Shown one piece after another: positions 9,568 to 18,554 of a stretch of DNA of 64,000 nucleotides. Where the stretch lies: assembly GCA_964620595.1 (NCBI GenBank), contig CAZUHP010000012.1:11221-75220 (forward strand), in the 5' to 3' direction. Under the pieces are notes generated by a model. That model worked only from the letters and a program-made list of their open reading frames with translations. It ran no database searches and was not told the DNA's origin. Position 1 is the stretch's first letter, and each line of letters opens with the position of its first letter. Source of the stretch: Desulfocarbo sp964620595 (GTDB lineage: Bacteria; Desulfobacterota; Desulfarculia; Desulfarculales; Desulfarculaceae). Both the position numbers and the translations under genes were made by a program.

Positions 9568-10779
9568 ATGGACCACGTAATCACCGTTGTCTGGGGCCAG
9601 GCCATCACCGCGGGGCAAGCCCTGGCGGCCCTGGTCCTGGTCATAGCGGCGCTGGTCATCGGCTTTCTGGTCGGCCGGGCCGGCCGCGGCAAGCCCCCGC
9701 CCGTCCGCCGCGAGGGCAAGGGCCGCAGCCCCTCGGACGACGCCTTCATGAAAGGCCTCACCCATCTCATGGCCGACCACACCGACCAGGCCATAGAGGA
9801 GTTCACCCGGGCGGTGACCCTCAACTCGGACACGGTGGAAACCTACGTGGTGCTGGGCAACCTCTTCCGCCAGAAGGGGGAGATAGAGCGCGCGGTACGC
9901 ATCCGCCAGAGCATCATCGCCCGGCCCCAACTGGACCCCTCGGTGCGCCTGCAAGCCCTGTACGACCTGGGCCTGGACTACCGCAAGGGCGGCCTCTACA
10001 ACCGCGCCACCGAGGCCTTCCAGGAGGTGCTCAACATGGACGCCTCCCACGTGGAGGCCCTGGAGCAACTGGTGGGCCTGTACGAGGAGATACGCGACTG
10101 GGAGAGCGCCTTCGAGACCTTGAAGCGGCTGGACCGGCTGACCCGCTCCGACTCCCGCCGGGTGCTGGCCCACTACAAGACCGAGCGCGGCAAGGAACTC
10201 ATGGCCGCCGGCCAGTTGGACAAGGCCGAGGACAGCCTCAACCAGGCCATAAGCGTGGACAAGGGCTGCCTGGACGCCTACCTGCACCTGGGCGACCTGG
10301 AACTGGCCCGGGACCGCCACCGCAAGGCCCTCAACCTGTGGCGCAAGGCCGTGCGCCTGGAGCCGATCCACGCCCACCTGGTGGTACGCCGAGTGGCCGA
10401 GGCCGAGGAGGCCCTGGGCAACAAGGCGGTGACCGCCTTCCTGGCCGAGATAGACCCCCAACAGGCAGCGGTCACCACCCTGTTGGCCCTGGCCGAGTAC
10501 TACCACCGCCGGGACCAGGACGACCAGGCCCGGGAGCTGATGAGCCTGGCGGTGGAGAAGAATCCCGGCCAGCTCGACGCCCACCGCCTGTTGGGCGAGA
10601 TACTTTTGGCCCGGGGCGAAAAGGAGGCCGCGCTCGAGGCCTATGCCGAACTCCTGCAACAGATAGACGGCGATTGGGCCTCCTACCAGTGCGAACAGTG
10701 CGGCTTTGTCTCCTCCCACCTCACCTGGAAATGCCCCCGCTGCCACGGCTGGGACACCATGAGCCCCCGCTTGTACTGA
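9568..10779 (+). CDS. lapB: LapB/YciM-like TPR protein with C-terminal zinc ribbon
   Basis: 403 residues, close to E. coli LapB (389). An N-terminal membrane anchor (about residues 16-38) is followed by tandem TPR repeats (about 60-360). A rubredoxin-like ribbon YQCEQCGF...WKCPRCHGW closes the protein with two CxxC pairs. LapB couples LpxC turnover by FtsH to LPS assembly at the inner membrane. Domain order and the adjacent LapA-like gene support the call; whether LpxC is the client here is inferred. Confidence 0.88.
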   Translation: MDHVITVVWGQAITAGQALAALVLVIAALVIGFLVGRAGRGKPPPVRREGKGRSPSDDAFMKGLTHLMADHTDQAIEEFTRAVTLNSDTVETYVVLGNLFRQKGEIERAVRIRQSIIARPQLDPSVRLQALYDLGLDYRKGGLYNRATEAFQEVLNMDASHVEALEQLVGLYEEIRDWESAFETLKRLDRLTRSDSRRVLAHYKTERGKELMAAGQLDKAEDSLNQAISVDKGCLDAYLHLGDLELARDRHRKALNLWRKAVRLEPIHAHLVVRRVAEAEEALGNKAVTAFLAEIDPQQAAVTTLLALAEYYHRRDQDDQARELMSLAVEKNPGQLDAHRLLGEILLARGEKEAALEAYAELLQQIDGDWASYQCEQCGFVSSHLTWKCPRCHGWDTMSPRLY

Positions 10780-10787
10780 CCAGCGGC

Positions 10788-10844
10788 GGACGCCCGGAAA
10801 AGGGGCCCGGGCCGCGGACCGGGCCGGGGCCGGGGCGTCCTTTT
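10788..10844 (+). terminator. Probable terminator after lapB
   Basis: A long GC-rich hairpin whose outer arms GGACGCCC and GGGGCGTCC close around an inner CCCGGGCC/GGCCGGG stem, followed by TTTT (10841-10844). The T-tract is short, so efficiency is uncertain. Confidence 0.5.
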
Positions 10845-10931
10845 GCCGGCCCGCGCTCCTGAAGCGCCCCTCCCTGCCCGGCTTTTAGCCCCACCTTCTC
10901 CCCCCACACCCCCCTTTTTTACGGGTTGCAC

Positions 10932-10960
10932 TGGCAATTCGTAAGTATTCTTGCTATGTT
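10932..10960 (+). promoter_or_regulatory. Possible extended -10 promoter of mutS
   Basis: TGCTATGTT (10952-10960) is an extended -10 with a weak -35 TGGCAA 17 bp upstream, in an AT-richer patch just before mutS. Only moderate support. Confidence 0.35.
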
Positions 10961-10972
10961 CTTGGAGGAAAT

Positions 10973-13630
10973 TTGGCACCGTCCAACCTGGTCGAAATGT
11001 CCATGTCCCAACCTGCCAAAAGCACGTCCCGCCGGAACCAGGGTGGCGCCGCACCTTCCCGCAACACCCCCATGTTCCGCCAGTACCTGGAACTCAAGGA
11101 GCAGGTGCCCGACTGCATCCTCTTCTTCCGCATGGGCGACTTCTACGAGATGTTCTTCGAGGACGCGGTGGTGGCCTCCAAGATCCTGGCCATCCAGCTC
11201 ACCACCCGCGACAAGAACGACCCCGACCCGGTGCCCATGTGCGGGGTGCCCTACCGGGCGGTGGACTCCTACCTGGCCAAGATGGTGGAGGCCGGGTTCA
11301 AGGTGGCGGTCTGCGACCAGGTGGAAGACCCCCGCCAGGCCAAGGGCCTGGTGCGCCGCGAGATAACCCGGGTGGTCACTCCCGGCATGTTCATCGACCC
11401 CGAGCACCTGCCCGCCCGGGACCACCGCTTCCTGGCCGCGGTGTGCCTCACCGGCGGGGAGGCCGGCCTGGCCTGCCTGGACCTTTCCTCGGGCGAGTTC
11501 AGGGCCTGCGCCCTGGAGCCGGGCCCGCCCCTGTTGGACGAGCTGGCCCGCCTGGAGCCGGCCGAGCTGGTGGTGGCCGAGGGCCAGGCCAAGCACCCGG
11601 TCCTGGCCGAGTTGGGGCCGGTGGCCGAGCTGCCCCGGAGCATGTACCCCGGCCGACCGCCCTCCCCCTCCCAGGCCGAGGACATCCTGGCCGGCCGCCT
11701 CCCCGGCCGGGGCGAGGCGCCCGGCCCGGCCCTCCAGGCCGCGGCCATGGCCTGGTCGGTGGTGGTGGGCACCCAGCGCTGCGAGCCCGAGCACGTGGAG
11801 GCGCTGGAAATCTACCGGGTGGAGAGCCACATGGTGCTGGACGCCGCGGCCCGCCGCAACCTGGAGCTGTTCCGCTCCATTGCCGGCGGCAGCCGCAAGG
11901 GCTCGCTCCTGCACGCAGTGGACCAGACCAGCTCGCCCATGGGCGGCCGGCTCCTGCGCGAGTGGCTGGGCTTCCCCCTCATGGACCTGGAGGCCATCGA
12001 GGCCCGCCACCAGGCGGTGGACGAGCTGGCCCAGGCCCCGCTCCTGGCCCAGGCCCTGGCCGAGGTGTTGGACGCCTTCCCGGACGTGCCCCGCCTGGTG
12101 GGCCGGGCCAGCCTGGGCCAGGCCGGCCCGCGCGACCTGGCCGCCCTGCGCGACGCCCTGAACCTGCTGCCCCGCCTGCGCGAGGAGCTGGCCGGGGTGG
12201 TCTCGCCCCTCCTGGCCCGGCAGCGCGAACTCCTGCGGGGCCTGGAAGAGCTGGCCGCGGACCTGAGCCGCACCCTCACCGAGAGCCCCCCGGCCAGCCT
12301 GGCCGAGGGCGGGGTGATCGCCGCGGGGGTGGACCCGGAGCTGGACCGGCAGCGCGAGCTGATGACCAGCGGCAAGGACTGGATCGCCCAGCTCCAATTG
12401 AAACTCAGGAACCAGACCGGCATCCCCTCCCTCAAGGTGGGCTTCAACAAGGTGTTCGGCTACTACATCGAGGTGACCAGGGCCCACCTGGACAAGGTGC
12501 CCGAGAGCTTCATCCGCAAGCAGACCCTGGCCGCCAGCGAGCGCTACATCACCCCCGAACTCAAGGAACGCGAGGCCGAGGTGCTGGGCGCCGAGGAGCG
12601 CGCCCTGGCCCTGGAACGCCAGGCCTTCGAGGAACTCCGGCAGCGGGTCTCCGCGGCCAGCCGGCCGCTGATGGCCTGCGCGCGGGCCCTGGCCACGGTG
12701 GACGTGATCACCGCCCTGGCCCGCCTGGCCCTGAGCCGGGGCTACGTGCGGCCCCGCATGAGCACAAACGGCGTGCTGGAGATCGTGGGGGGGCGCCATC
12801 CGGTGGTGGAGCAGATGCTGCCCGAGGGCGAGTTCGTGCCCAATGACCTCCGCCTGGACATGCACGAGCAGCAGGTGATGATAATCACCGGCCCCAACAT
12901 GGCCGGCAAGTCCACCATCCTCCGCCAGGTGGCGCTGATCGTGCTGCTGGCCCAGGCCGGCTCTTTCGTGCCGGCCGAGGCCGCCCGGCTGCCGGTGGTG
13001 GACCGCATCTTCACCCGGGTGGGCGCCATGGACGATCTGGCCGGCGGCCGCTCCACCTTCATGGTGGAGATGACCGAAACCAGCCAGATACTGAAACAGG
13101 CCACCCCCCGCTCCCTGGTCATCCTGGACGAGGTGGGCCGCGGCACCAGCACCTTCGACGGGCTCAGCATCGCCTGGGCCGTGGCCGAGCACCTCCACGG
13201 CCTGGCCGGGGTGGGGGTCAAGACCCTGTTCGCCACCCACTACCACGAACTCACCGAGCTGGCCGCCCGGCTGCCCCGGGTCAAGAACTTCAACGTGGCG
13301 GTCAAGGAATACCAGGGAGGCATCGTATTCCTCAGAAAGCTCACCCCCGGCGGGGTGAACCGCTCCTACGGCATCGCCGTGGCCCGGCTGGCCGGCCTGC
13401 CCGAGGAGGTGCTGGCCCGGGCCAAGGAGATCCTGGCCCGCCTGGAGGACGGCTCCCGGGCCGCGCCCCCGCGCCCGGCCCCGGCCGAAAAGGCAGGCCC
13501 CGGCCAGCTCGGCCTGTTCCAGCCCAAGGAGCACCCCGTGCTCGAGCGCCTGGCCCGGCTGGAGTTGAACGGAATGACGCCCCTGGAGGCCCTCAACACC
13601 CTGGACGAGCTGAAACGTGCCCTGGATTGA
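10973..13630 (+). CDS. mutS: DNA mismatch repair protein MutS
   Basis: 885 residues from TTG 10973, normal for MutS. The N-terminal mismatch-reading Phe-x-Glu lies in RMGDFYEMFFEDA. The C-terminal ABC-type ATPase has Walker A GPNMAGKST near residue 640, Walker B LVILDEVGRGTSTFDG near 715 and the trans loop before it. I chose the TTG because GGAGG precedes it; ATG 10997 or 11003 lack a ribosome site but are possible. It recognises mismatches and recruits MutL, which is not in the window. The 3' end overlaps the amidase gene by 14 nt, so the two are probably cotranscribed. Confidence 0.96.
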   Translation: MAPSNLVEMSMSQPAKSTSRRNQGGAAPSRNTPMFRQYLELKEQVPDCILFFRMGDFYEMFFEDAVVASKILAIQLTTRDKNDPDPVPMCGVPYRAVDSYLAKMVEAGFKVAVCDQVEDPRQAKGLVRREITRVVTPGMFIDPEHLPARDHRFLAAVCLTGGEAGLACLDLSSGEFRACALEPGPPLLDELARLEPAELVVAEGQAKHPVLAELGPVAELPRSMYPGRPPSPSQAEDILAGRLPGRGEAPGPALQAAAMAWSVVVGTQRCEPEHVEALEIYRVESHMVLDAAARRNLELFRSIAGGSRKGSLLHAVDQTSSPMGGRLLREWLGFPLMDLEAIEARHQAVDELAQAPLLAQALAEVLDAFPDVPRLVGRASLGQAGPRDLAALRDALNLLPRLREELAGVVSPLLARQRELLRGLEELAADLSRTLTESPPASLAEGGVIAAGVDPELDRQRELMTSGKDWIAQLQLKLRNQTGIPSLKVGFNKVFGYYIEVTRAHLDKVPESFIRKQTLAASERYITPELKEREAEVLGAEERALALERQAFEELRQRVSAASRPLMACARALATVDVITALARLALSRGYVRPRMSTNGVLEIVGGRHPVVEQMLPEGEFVPNDLRLDMHEQQVMIITGPNMAGKSTILRQVALIVLLAQAGSFVPAEAARLPVVDRIFTRVGAMDDLAGGRSTFMVEMTETSQILKQATPRSLVILDEVGRGTSTFDGLSIAWAVAEHLHGLAGVGVKTLFATHYHELTELAARLPRVKNFNVAVKEYQGGIVFLRKLTPGGVNRSYGIAVARLAGLPEEVLARAKEILARLEDGSRAAPPRPAPAEKAGPGQLGLFQPKEHPVLERLARLELNGMTPLEALNTLDELKRALD

Positions 13631-15341
13631 GCAGCATAGAGGCCGGCACCTGCTCCTGGCCCTGATCCTGGTCCTGCTCCTGGCCCTGCTCCTGGCGCCG
13701 GCAGCCCCGGCCCAGGACGAGGGCGCGGTGTACAAGCGCGCCAAGAGCGACTACTACTGGCTCATCAAGAACCAGAAGGCGCGGCGGGTCTACCAGAACT
13801 GGCAGACCCTGGCCGACCGCTTCGCCCGCATCTACACCACCGCCCCCCGCGGCCCCTATGCCGCGGGCTCGCTCTACTGGATGGGCCGCATCCACGCCGG
13901 CGCCTGGCGCCAGTTCAAGCGCCAGGCCGAGTTCCAGGAGGCGGTGGACGCCTACCGCCGGCTCATAAAACACTTCCCCGACTCCCGCCTGGCCGACGAC
14001 GCCCAGTTCCTCATAGCCAAGCTGTTCGAGGACAAGGGCCGGCTCAAGCAGGCCTACCTGGAGTACCTGCGGGTAACGGTCAACCACCCCCGGGGCGACC
14101 AGGTGAAGGCGGCCAAGCGGCGGCTGGACGCCCTGGAGAAGGTGCTGGCGCGGCGGCCCCGACAGGAGCCCGCCCCGTCCCGGGCCGGCGCCGCCGCCCC
14201 GGGCCCGGACCTCTCCCTGGCCGCGGTCACCGGCATCCGCCACTGGTCCACCCCCACCTACACCCGGGTGGTCATCAGCCTGGAGCGGCCGGTGCCCTAC
14301 ACCGCCAACCTGCTCAAGAAGGACCCCTCCCACCACAAGCCCCGCCGGCTGTACCTGAACCTCAGGGGGGCCCGGCTCACTCCCGGTTTCAGGGACACGG
14401 TGCCCATCGGCGACGGCCTGCTCAAGCGGGCCCGGGCCGGCCAGTACACCCGGGACACGGTGCGGCTGGTGCTGGACATCAAGAAGCTGGCCTCCTACAA
14501 GGTCTTCACCCTGGACAACCCCTTCCGGGTGGTGATCGACTGCTTCGGCCCCCTGGACAAGCACACCAGGAAGACGCGCCGCCACCTCTCCTCCCGCAAG
14601 GTGGCGCGGGGCCGGGCCAAGGCAAAGCCGCCCGAGGTGGGCCTGGCCGCAGCCCTGGGGCTCACGGTCAAGCGGATAGTGCTGGACCCCGGCCACGGGG
14701 GCAAGGACCCGGGCGCCGTCTGGAAGGGCCTCTACGAGAAGAACCTGGTGCTGGACATCTGCAAGCGGGCCGCACCCAAGCTGCGCAAGCTCCTGGGCGC
14801 CGAGGTGCTGCTGACCCGCACCAGGGACCGCTTCCTGCCCCTGGAGGACCGCACCGCCTTTGCCAACACCCACGACGCGGACATCTTCGTGTCCGTACAC
14901 CTGAACGCCGCGGCCAGCCACCGCCTGAGCGGAGTGGAGACCTACTTCCTCAACCTGGCCTCGGACGAGGAGTCCATGCGGGTGGCCGCCCGGGAGAACG
15001 CCACCACCAAGCGCTCCATCAGCGACCTGCAGGTGATCCTGAACGACTTGATGCTCAACTCCAAGATCAACGAGTCCAACCGCCTGGCCCGGGCCCTGCA
15101 AAAGACCCTGGTGGCCACCCTGCGCAAGCATTACCGGGTGCGCGACCTGAAGGTGAAGCAGGCTCCCTTCTACGTGCTCATCGGCGCGCGCATGCCCGCG
15201 GTGCTCTGCGAGCTGGGCTTCATCACCAACCCCACCGAGCACCAGCGCCTGGCTTCCCGCCGCTACCGCGAGCGCCTGGCCGACGCCCTGGCCCACGGTA
15301 TCGCGGCCTATGTGAAGCAGCTCAAGCAGGCCCAACGCTAG
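13617..15341 (+). CDS. N-acetylmuramoyl-L-alanine amidase with TPR and AMIN domains
   Basis: 574 residues. A signal peptide ends near residue 32 (LAPAAPAQ). TPR-like helices follow to about 185, then an AMIN domain (about 205-310; HWSTPTYTRVVISL) and an Amidase_3 catalytic domain from about 350. Zinc-ligand motifs LDPGHGGKDPG, the Glu of YEKN and SVHLNAA are visible. It cleaves the glycan-peptide bond during septal splitting in the periplasm, AMIN targeting it to the envelope. The GTG start overlaps mutS by 14 nt. The extra N-terminal TPR segment is common in deltaproteobacterial AmiC-like proteins and may bind a regulator. Confidence 0.92.
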   Translation: MPWIEQHRGRHLLLALILVLLLALLLAPAAPAQDEGAVYKRAKSDYYWLIKNQKARRVYQNWQTLADRFARIYTTAPRGPYAAGSLYWMGRIHAGAWRQFKRQAEFQEAVDAYRRLIKHFPDSRLADDAQFLIAKLFEDKGRLKQAYLEYLRVTVNHPRGDQVKAAKRRLDALEKVLARRPRQEPAPSRAGAAAPGPDLSLAAVTGIRHWSTPTYTRVVISLERPVPYTANLLKKDPSHHKPRRLYLNLRGARLTPGFRDTVPIGDGLLKRARAGQYTRDTVRLVLDIKKLASYKVFTLDNPFRVVIDCFGPLDKHTRKTRRHLSSRKVARGRAKAKPPEVGLAAALGLTVKRIVLDPGHGGKDPGAVWKGLYEKNLVLDICKRAAPKLRKLLGAEVLLTRTRDRFLPLEDRTAFANTHDADIFVSVHLNAAASHRLSGVETYFLNLASDEESMRVAARENATTKRSISDLQVILNDLMLNSKINESNRLARALQKTLVATLRKHYRVRDLKVKQAPFYVLIGARMPAVLCELGFITNPTEHQRLASRRYRERLADALAHGIAAYVKQLKQAQR

Positions 15342-15425
15342 CGCGGCCCGCAGCCGGCCCGCCCAGGACTGGGCAGCGGCAGGCGGCCCTTGAGGGGCCG
15401 GAGAGACCGGGCAGTGGAGGGGAGA

Positions 15426-15446
15426 GGGCCTCAGGGCCCTTTCTTG
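15426..15446 (+). terminator. Weak bidirectional hairpin between convergent genes
   Basis: AGGGCC-TCAG-GGCCCT followed by TTTCTT overlaps the stop of the minus-strand hypothetical gene and lies 85 nt after the amidase stop. The stem is only 6 bp. Confidence 0.3.
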
Positions 15447-15973
15447 AGACGGCGGCGAAAGGCCTTCAGGGCCTCGGGGATGAGGGAGCGCACCACGGCC
15501 GCGGGCTCGATGCCCAGGCGGTCGCTCACCTGGTGGTAGCGGGGGTAGGCAGTGGTCAGGGTGGGGGTGGTGGGCTTGAACTCCTTTTGGATGCGCTCGA
15601 AGTGCAGGGCCAGGTCCACCAGGGGGTAGTGCTCGGCGGCCACGCCCTCCACCCAGCCGAGCCGGCGCATGAGCTCGAAGCGCACCTGGTCGGCCACGAA
15701 CAGGAAGGAATCCAGGGCCTCCACCTTGGGCTTGGCCTCCAGGTAATGGAACCGCTCGCCCGCGCCCCAGCCCCGCACGCCCAGCACCAGGTCGTACAGG
15801 GCCAAGGTGGCCTCGGAGCCCAAGTCGGCCAGCTCGCCCAGCACCGGGTCGGGCAGGTCGCAAAGCCGGGTGGCCGGCCCCGGCTCGCAGCCCACCCGCC
15901 GCCGCCAGCGGGCAAAGGCCCGTTCGGCAGCCTTGCTCCTGCGCCGGCCCTGCAGGTCTATCAGCTCGCCCAC
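15431..15973 (-). CDS. Conserved-looking hypothetical protein, 180 aa
   Basis: I do not recognise this family. The start is GTG 15973 with GAGGAG six bases upstream. The protein is soluble and mixed alpha-helical, with a basic N-terminus (LQGRRRSKAAERAFARWRRR), an acidic centre and a basic C-terminal tail (KAFRRRLKKGP). No signal peptide, membrane segment or cofactor motif is seen. It is last in a minus-strand series after the histidine kinase gene, separated by a C-rich repeat tract. Confidence 0.6.
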   Translation of the reverse strand: MGELIDLQGRRRSKAAERAFARWRRRVGCEPGPATRLCDLPDPVLGELADLGSEATLALYDLVLGVRGWGAGERFHYLEAKPKVEALDSFLFVADQVRFELMRRLGWVEGVAAEHYPLVDLALHFERIQKEFKPTTPTLTTAYPRYHQVSDRLGIEPAAVVRSLIPEALKAFRRRLKKGP

Positions 15974-16085
15974 CTTGCTCCTCGCTCTTCATGCGGCCCC
16001 TGGCCGCGCTGTCGGTCCCTGGCAGGCCCGCCCCTGCTCCGGCCGGGGCGCCACGGCTCTGGTCCCGGCCCCTCGTCCAGCCCCT

Positions 16086-16197
16086 TGATCCTTCTCCGCC
16101 CCCTCGCCCCCCGTCGCCCCCGTTGCCCTCGTCGCCTCCCGTCACCCCCCGTCGCCCCCGTCGCCCTCGTCGCCCCCCCGTCGCCCCGCCCGGCGGC
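16086..16197 (-). repeat. G-rich tandem repeat, long intergenic copy
   Basis: About 110 nt of CCCCCGTCGCC-type units as seen on the plus strand, so G-rich on the minus strand. Both flanking genes are on the minus strand, so transcribed RNA is again G-rich. Units include GTCGCC, GTTGCC and GTCACC variants, showing drift. It ends exactly at the histidine kinase stop codon. Confidence 0.85.
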
Positions 16198-18554
16198 TAC
16201 TTCAGATAGGCGCGGCCTTCCTCGGCAGCGGGCAGGGTGACCAGGAAACAAGCGCCCTCCCCTTCCCGGTTGTGCACCTCCACCTGGCCGAAGTGGCGGG
16301 TGACGATCTTGTGCACGATGGACAGCCCCAGGCCGCTGCCCGTATCCTTGGTGGTGAAGAAGGGGTTGAATATCTTGTGGATGACATCCATGGAGATGCC
16401 GCCGCCCGAGTCGCTCACCTCGCCGGCCACGAACTGCTTGCCCTCCCGGTTCACCGCATAGGTGCGCAGGGTCAGCCTGCCCCCGCCGCTGCCCATGGCC
16501 TGGATGGCGTTCAGGAACAGGTTGAGGAACACGTTCTTTATCTGGCTCTCGTCGCAGAACACCGGCGGCAGGTCATGGCTGTACTCGCGCACCACCTCGA
16601 TGCGGTTCTCCTCCAGCTCGCGCCGGACCAGCTCCAGGGCCTGGTCCATGATGTGGCTCAGGGAGCACTCGTCGTAGCTGTCGCGGGTATCGATGGAGAA
16701 GGTCAGCCTCTCCTTGATGGTGCGTTCCAGGCGGGTCACCTCGTCGATGATCACGTCCACGTAGGGCAGGATGGGGGAGTCCTTGCCCGCCTTCTTGCGG
16801 ATACGCCGGGCAAAGCCGCCGATGGAGACCAGGGGGTTCCTTATCTCGTGGGCCAGGCCGGCGGCCACCTCGCCGAGGGCGGCCAGCTTGTCCGCCTCCA
16901 GCAGGCGGTTACGCATCAGGGCCAGTTCGCGGTTGGCGTTTTCCAGGTGCTGGTACAGGCGGCTGTTCTCCACGGCCAGGCCGCCCAGGTTGGCCAGCAT
17001 GGCCAGGAGCTTGATGTCGCGGTCGTTGAAGGCCCGGTGGCTGCGGGCGTTGTTGGCCAGGAGCACGCCCACCACCTTGCCCTTGGCGAACATGGGCACG
17101 GTGACAAAGGGGTGGGGCCCCAGGGCCTCCACCAGTTCCCTGGCCACCGAGGGGTCCTGGCGGGGGTCGTCCACCCGGATGGCCTTTTTCTCCGCCACGG
17201 TGCGGGCCAGCACGCTGACCCCGGGGTCCAGGGGGATGGCGAGCTTGGCCAGGCGTTCGTCGTCCACCTCGCTCCCGCGGGGCCGGCGCTCCTTGGCCTG
17301 GTTGAGGGTCTGCATCAGCTCCTGCAGGTGCTCGCCTTCGCGGGGCTTGGAAAGGTCGGCCACCGCGCGCAGGCATCTCTTGTCGTCCTCCTCCTCGCCC
17401 ACCAGGAAAAGTACCACCCGGTCGTGATCCAGGCCGGTGGGGTGCACCACCGCGTGCAGGATGATCTGCAGGGTTTCGTCGAAGTCCACCGTGGTCATGA
17501 GCACGGTGCTTATCTCGAACAGGGTGGCCAGGGCGCCCACCATCTCCTCGTTGCGCTGGGCCAGGTCCTCGATGCGCTGGAAGGTGAGGGCGTTCTCCAG
17601 GGCGGCCGAAACCATGGAGGACATGGAGGCCAGGAGGGCGCGGTCCTCGCCGGTGAAGCCGGGGGGCACGCCTTCGCCGTGGGCCACCTTGCTGAACACG
17701 CACAGCCGGCCGCGGTACAGGCCCTTGAAGGCCAGGGGCACGCACAGGCCGTGGTCCAGGTCGGGCCTGTCCTCGGCGGGCTGGCAGATCTGCACCTGTA
17801 TCCCGCCCACCCCGGAGCCGCGCTCCAGGCAGGAGCGGGCGCAGTCGTCCCTTTCCAGGCAGGAGGCGGGCACCTTGCCGTAGGCGGCCTGCAGGTTGAG
17901 TTCCTCGCCGTTGGCCGCGGTGATATGCACCAGGCCGCCGCGGGCGCCCAGGAGCTTGGCGCAGATGCCGGCCACCGTGTTGAGGAGCTGGTCCACCTCG
18001 ATGGTGGAGATGGCGGCCCGGCCCAGGTCGGAGAGCACGCTCAACTCGGCGATGCGCTTCTTGGCCTCGAAATAGAGGCGGGAGTTGCGGATGGCCCCGG
18101 CCATCTCCCGGGAGACCATCTGGAGGAGCCGCACGTCGTCGGCCTCCATCTCCCCGCCGCCCACGAACACCATCACCGCGTACAAGCGGTTGTCGTCCAT
18201 CACCGGGAACAGGGCCACCCGCTCGCCTTCGCGGCACAGGGCGTCCAGGGCTTCGTCGCGGCCGGGCCGGTACTCGGCCAGGGTCTGGGGCTCGCGCTTC
18301 AGGGCCACCTCGCCCACCAGCCCCTGGCCGAACTGCACGGCCACCGGCTCGCCGCTCAACTGCTGGGGCGGCCAGATATTGGCCCGGATGAGCTGGCTCT
18401 TGCGGTGCTCCTGCATGAAGAGCGCGGTGAGCCGCGCGCCCAGGTTGGTGTTGATCACCCCCAGGATGCTGTCCAACCGTTCGCCGACATCCACCGACGA
18501 ATTGGCTATCTCCACCACGTGGGAGAGGATCTCGAAATGGCTGGTCTGGGTCAT
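16197..18554 (-). CDS. Soluble sensor histidine kinase with three GAF domains
   Basis: 785 residues with no membrane segment. Three GAF-like modules cover about residues 5-170, 185-345 and 365-545. A HisKA domain with phospho-acceptor His near 568 (AAGLAHEIRNPLVSIGGFA) follows, then HATPase_c with N-box LFLNAIQAMG and G-boxes SDSGGGIS and GSGLGLSIVHKI. Kinase type is NtrB-like. ATG 18554 overlaps the glgA stop as ATGA, so the kinase is translationally coupled to glycogen synthase. No cognate regulator lies on this strand; partner unknown. Cys-rich patches in the second GAF (ERDDCARSC) could bind a cofactor, which is speculative. Confidence 0.9.
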   Translation of the reverse strand: MTQTSHFEILSHVVEIANSSVDVGERLDSILGVINTNLGARLTALFMQEHRKSQLIRANIWPPQQLSGEPVAVQFGQGLVGEVALKREPQTLAEYRPGRDEALDALCREGERVALFPVMDDNRLYAVMVFVGGGEMEADDVRLLQMVSREMAGAIRNSRLYFEAKKRIAELSVLSDLGRAAISTIEVDQLLNTVAGICAKLLGARGGLVHITAANGEELNLQAAYGKVPASCLERDDCARSCLERGSGVGGIQVQICQPAEDRPDLDHGLCVPLAFKGLYRGRLCVFSKVAHGEGVPPGFTGEDRALLASMSSMVSAALENALTFQRIEDLAQRNEEMVGALATLFEISTVLMTTVDFDETLQIILHAVVHPTGLDHDRVVLFLVGEEEDDKRCLRAVADLSKPREGEHLQELMQTLNQAKERRPRGSEVDDERLAKLAIPLDPGVSVLARTVAEKKAIRVDDPRQDPSVARELVEALGPHPFVTVPMFAKGKVVGVLLANNARSHRAFNDRDIKLLAMLANLGGLAVENSRLYQHLENANRELALMRNRLLEADKLAALGEVAAGLAHEIRNPLVSIGGFARRIRKKAGKDSPILPYVDVIIDEVTRLERTIKERLTFSIDTRDSYDECSLSHIMDQALELVRRELEENRIEVVREYSHDLPPVFCDESQIKNVFLNLFLNAIQAMGSGGGRLTLRTYAVNREGKQFVAGEVSDSGGGISMDVIHKIFNPFFTTKDTGSGLGLSIVHKIVTRHFGQVEVHNREGEGACFLVTLPAAEEGRAYLK

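Noticed and set aside
10919..13744. 941-codon minus-strand frame opposite mutS
   Set aside because: Composition typical of antisense shadows; mutS motifs are unambiguous on the other strand.
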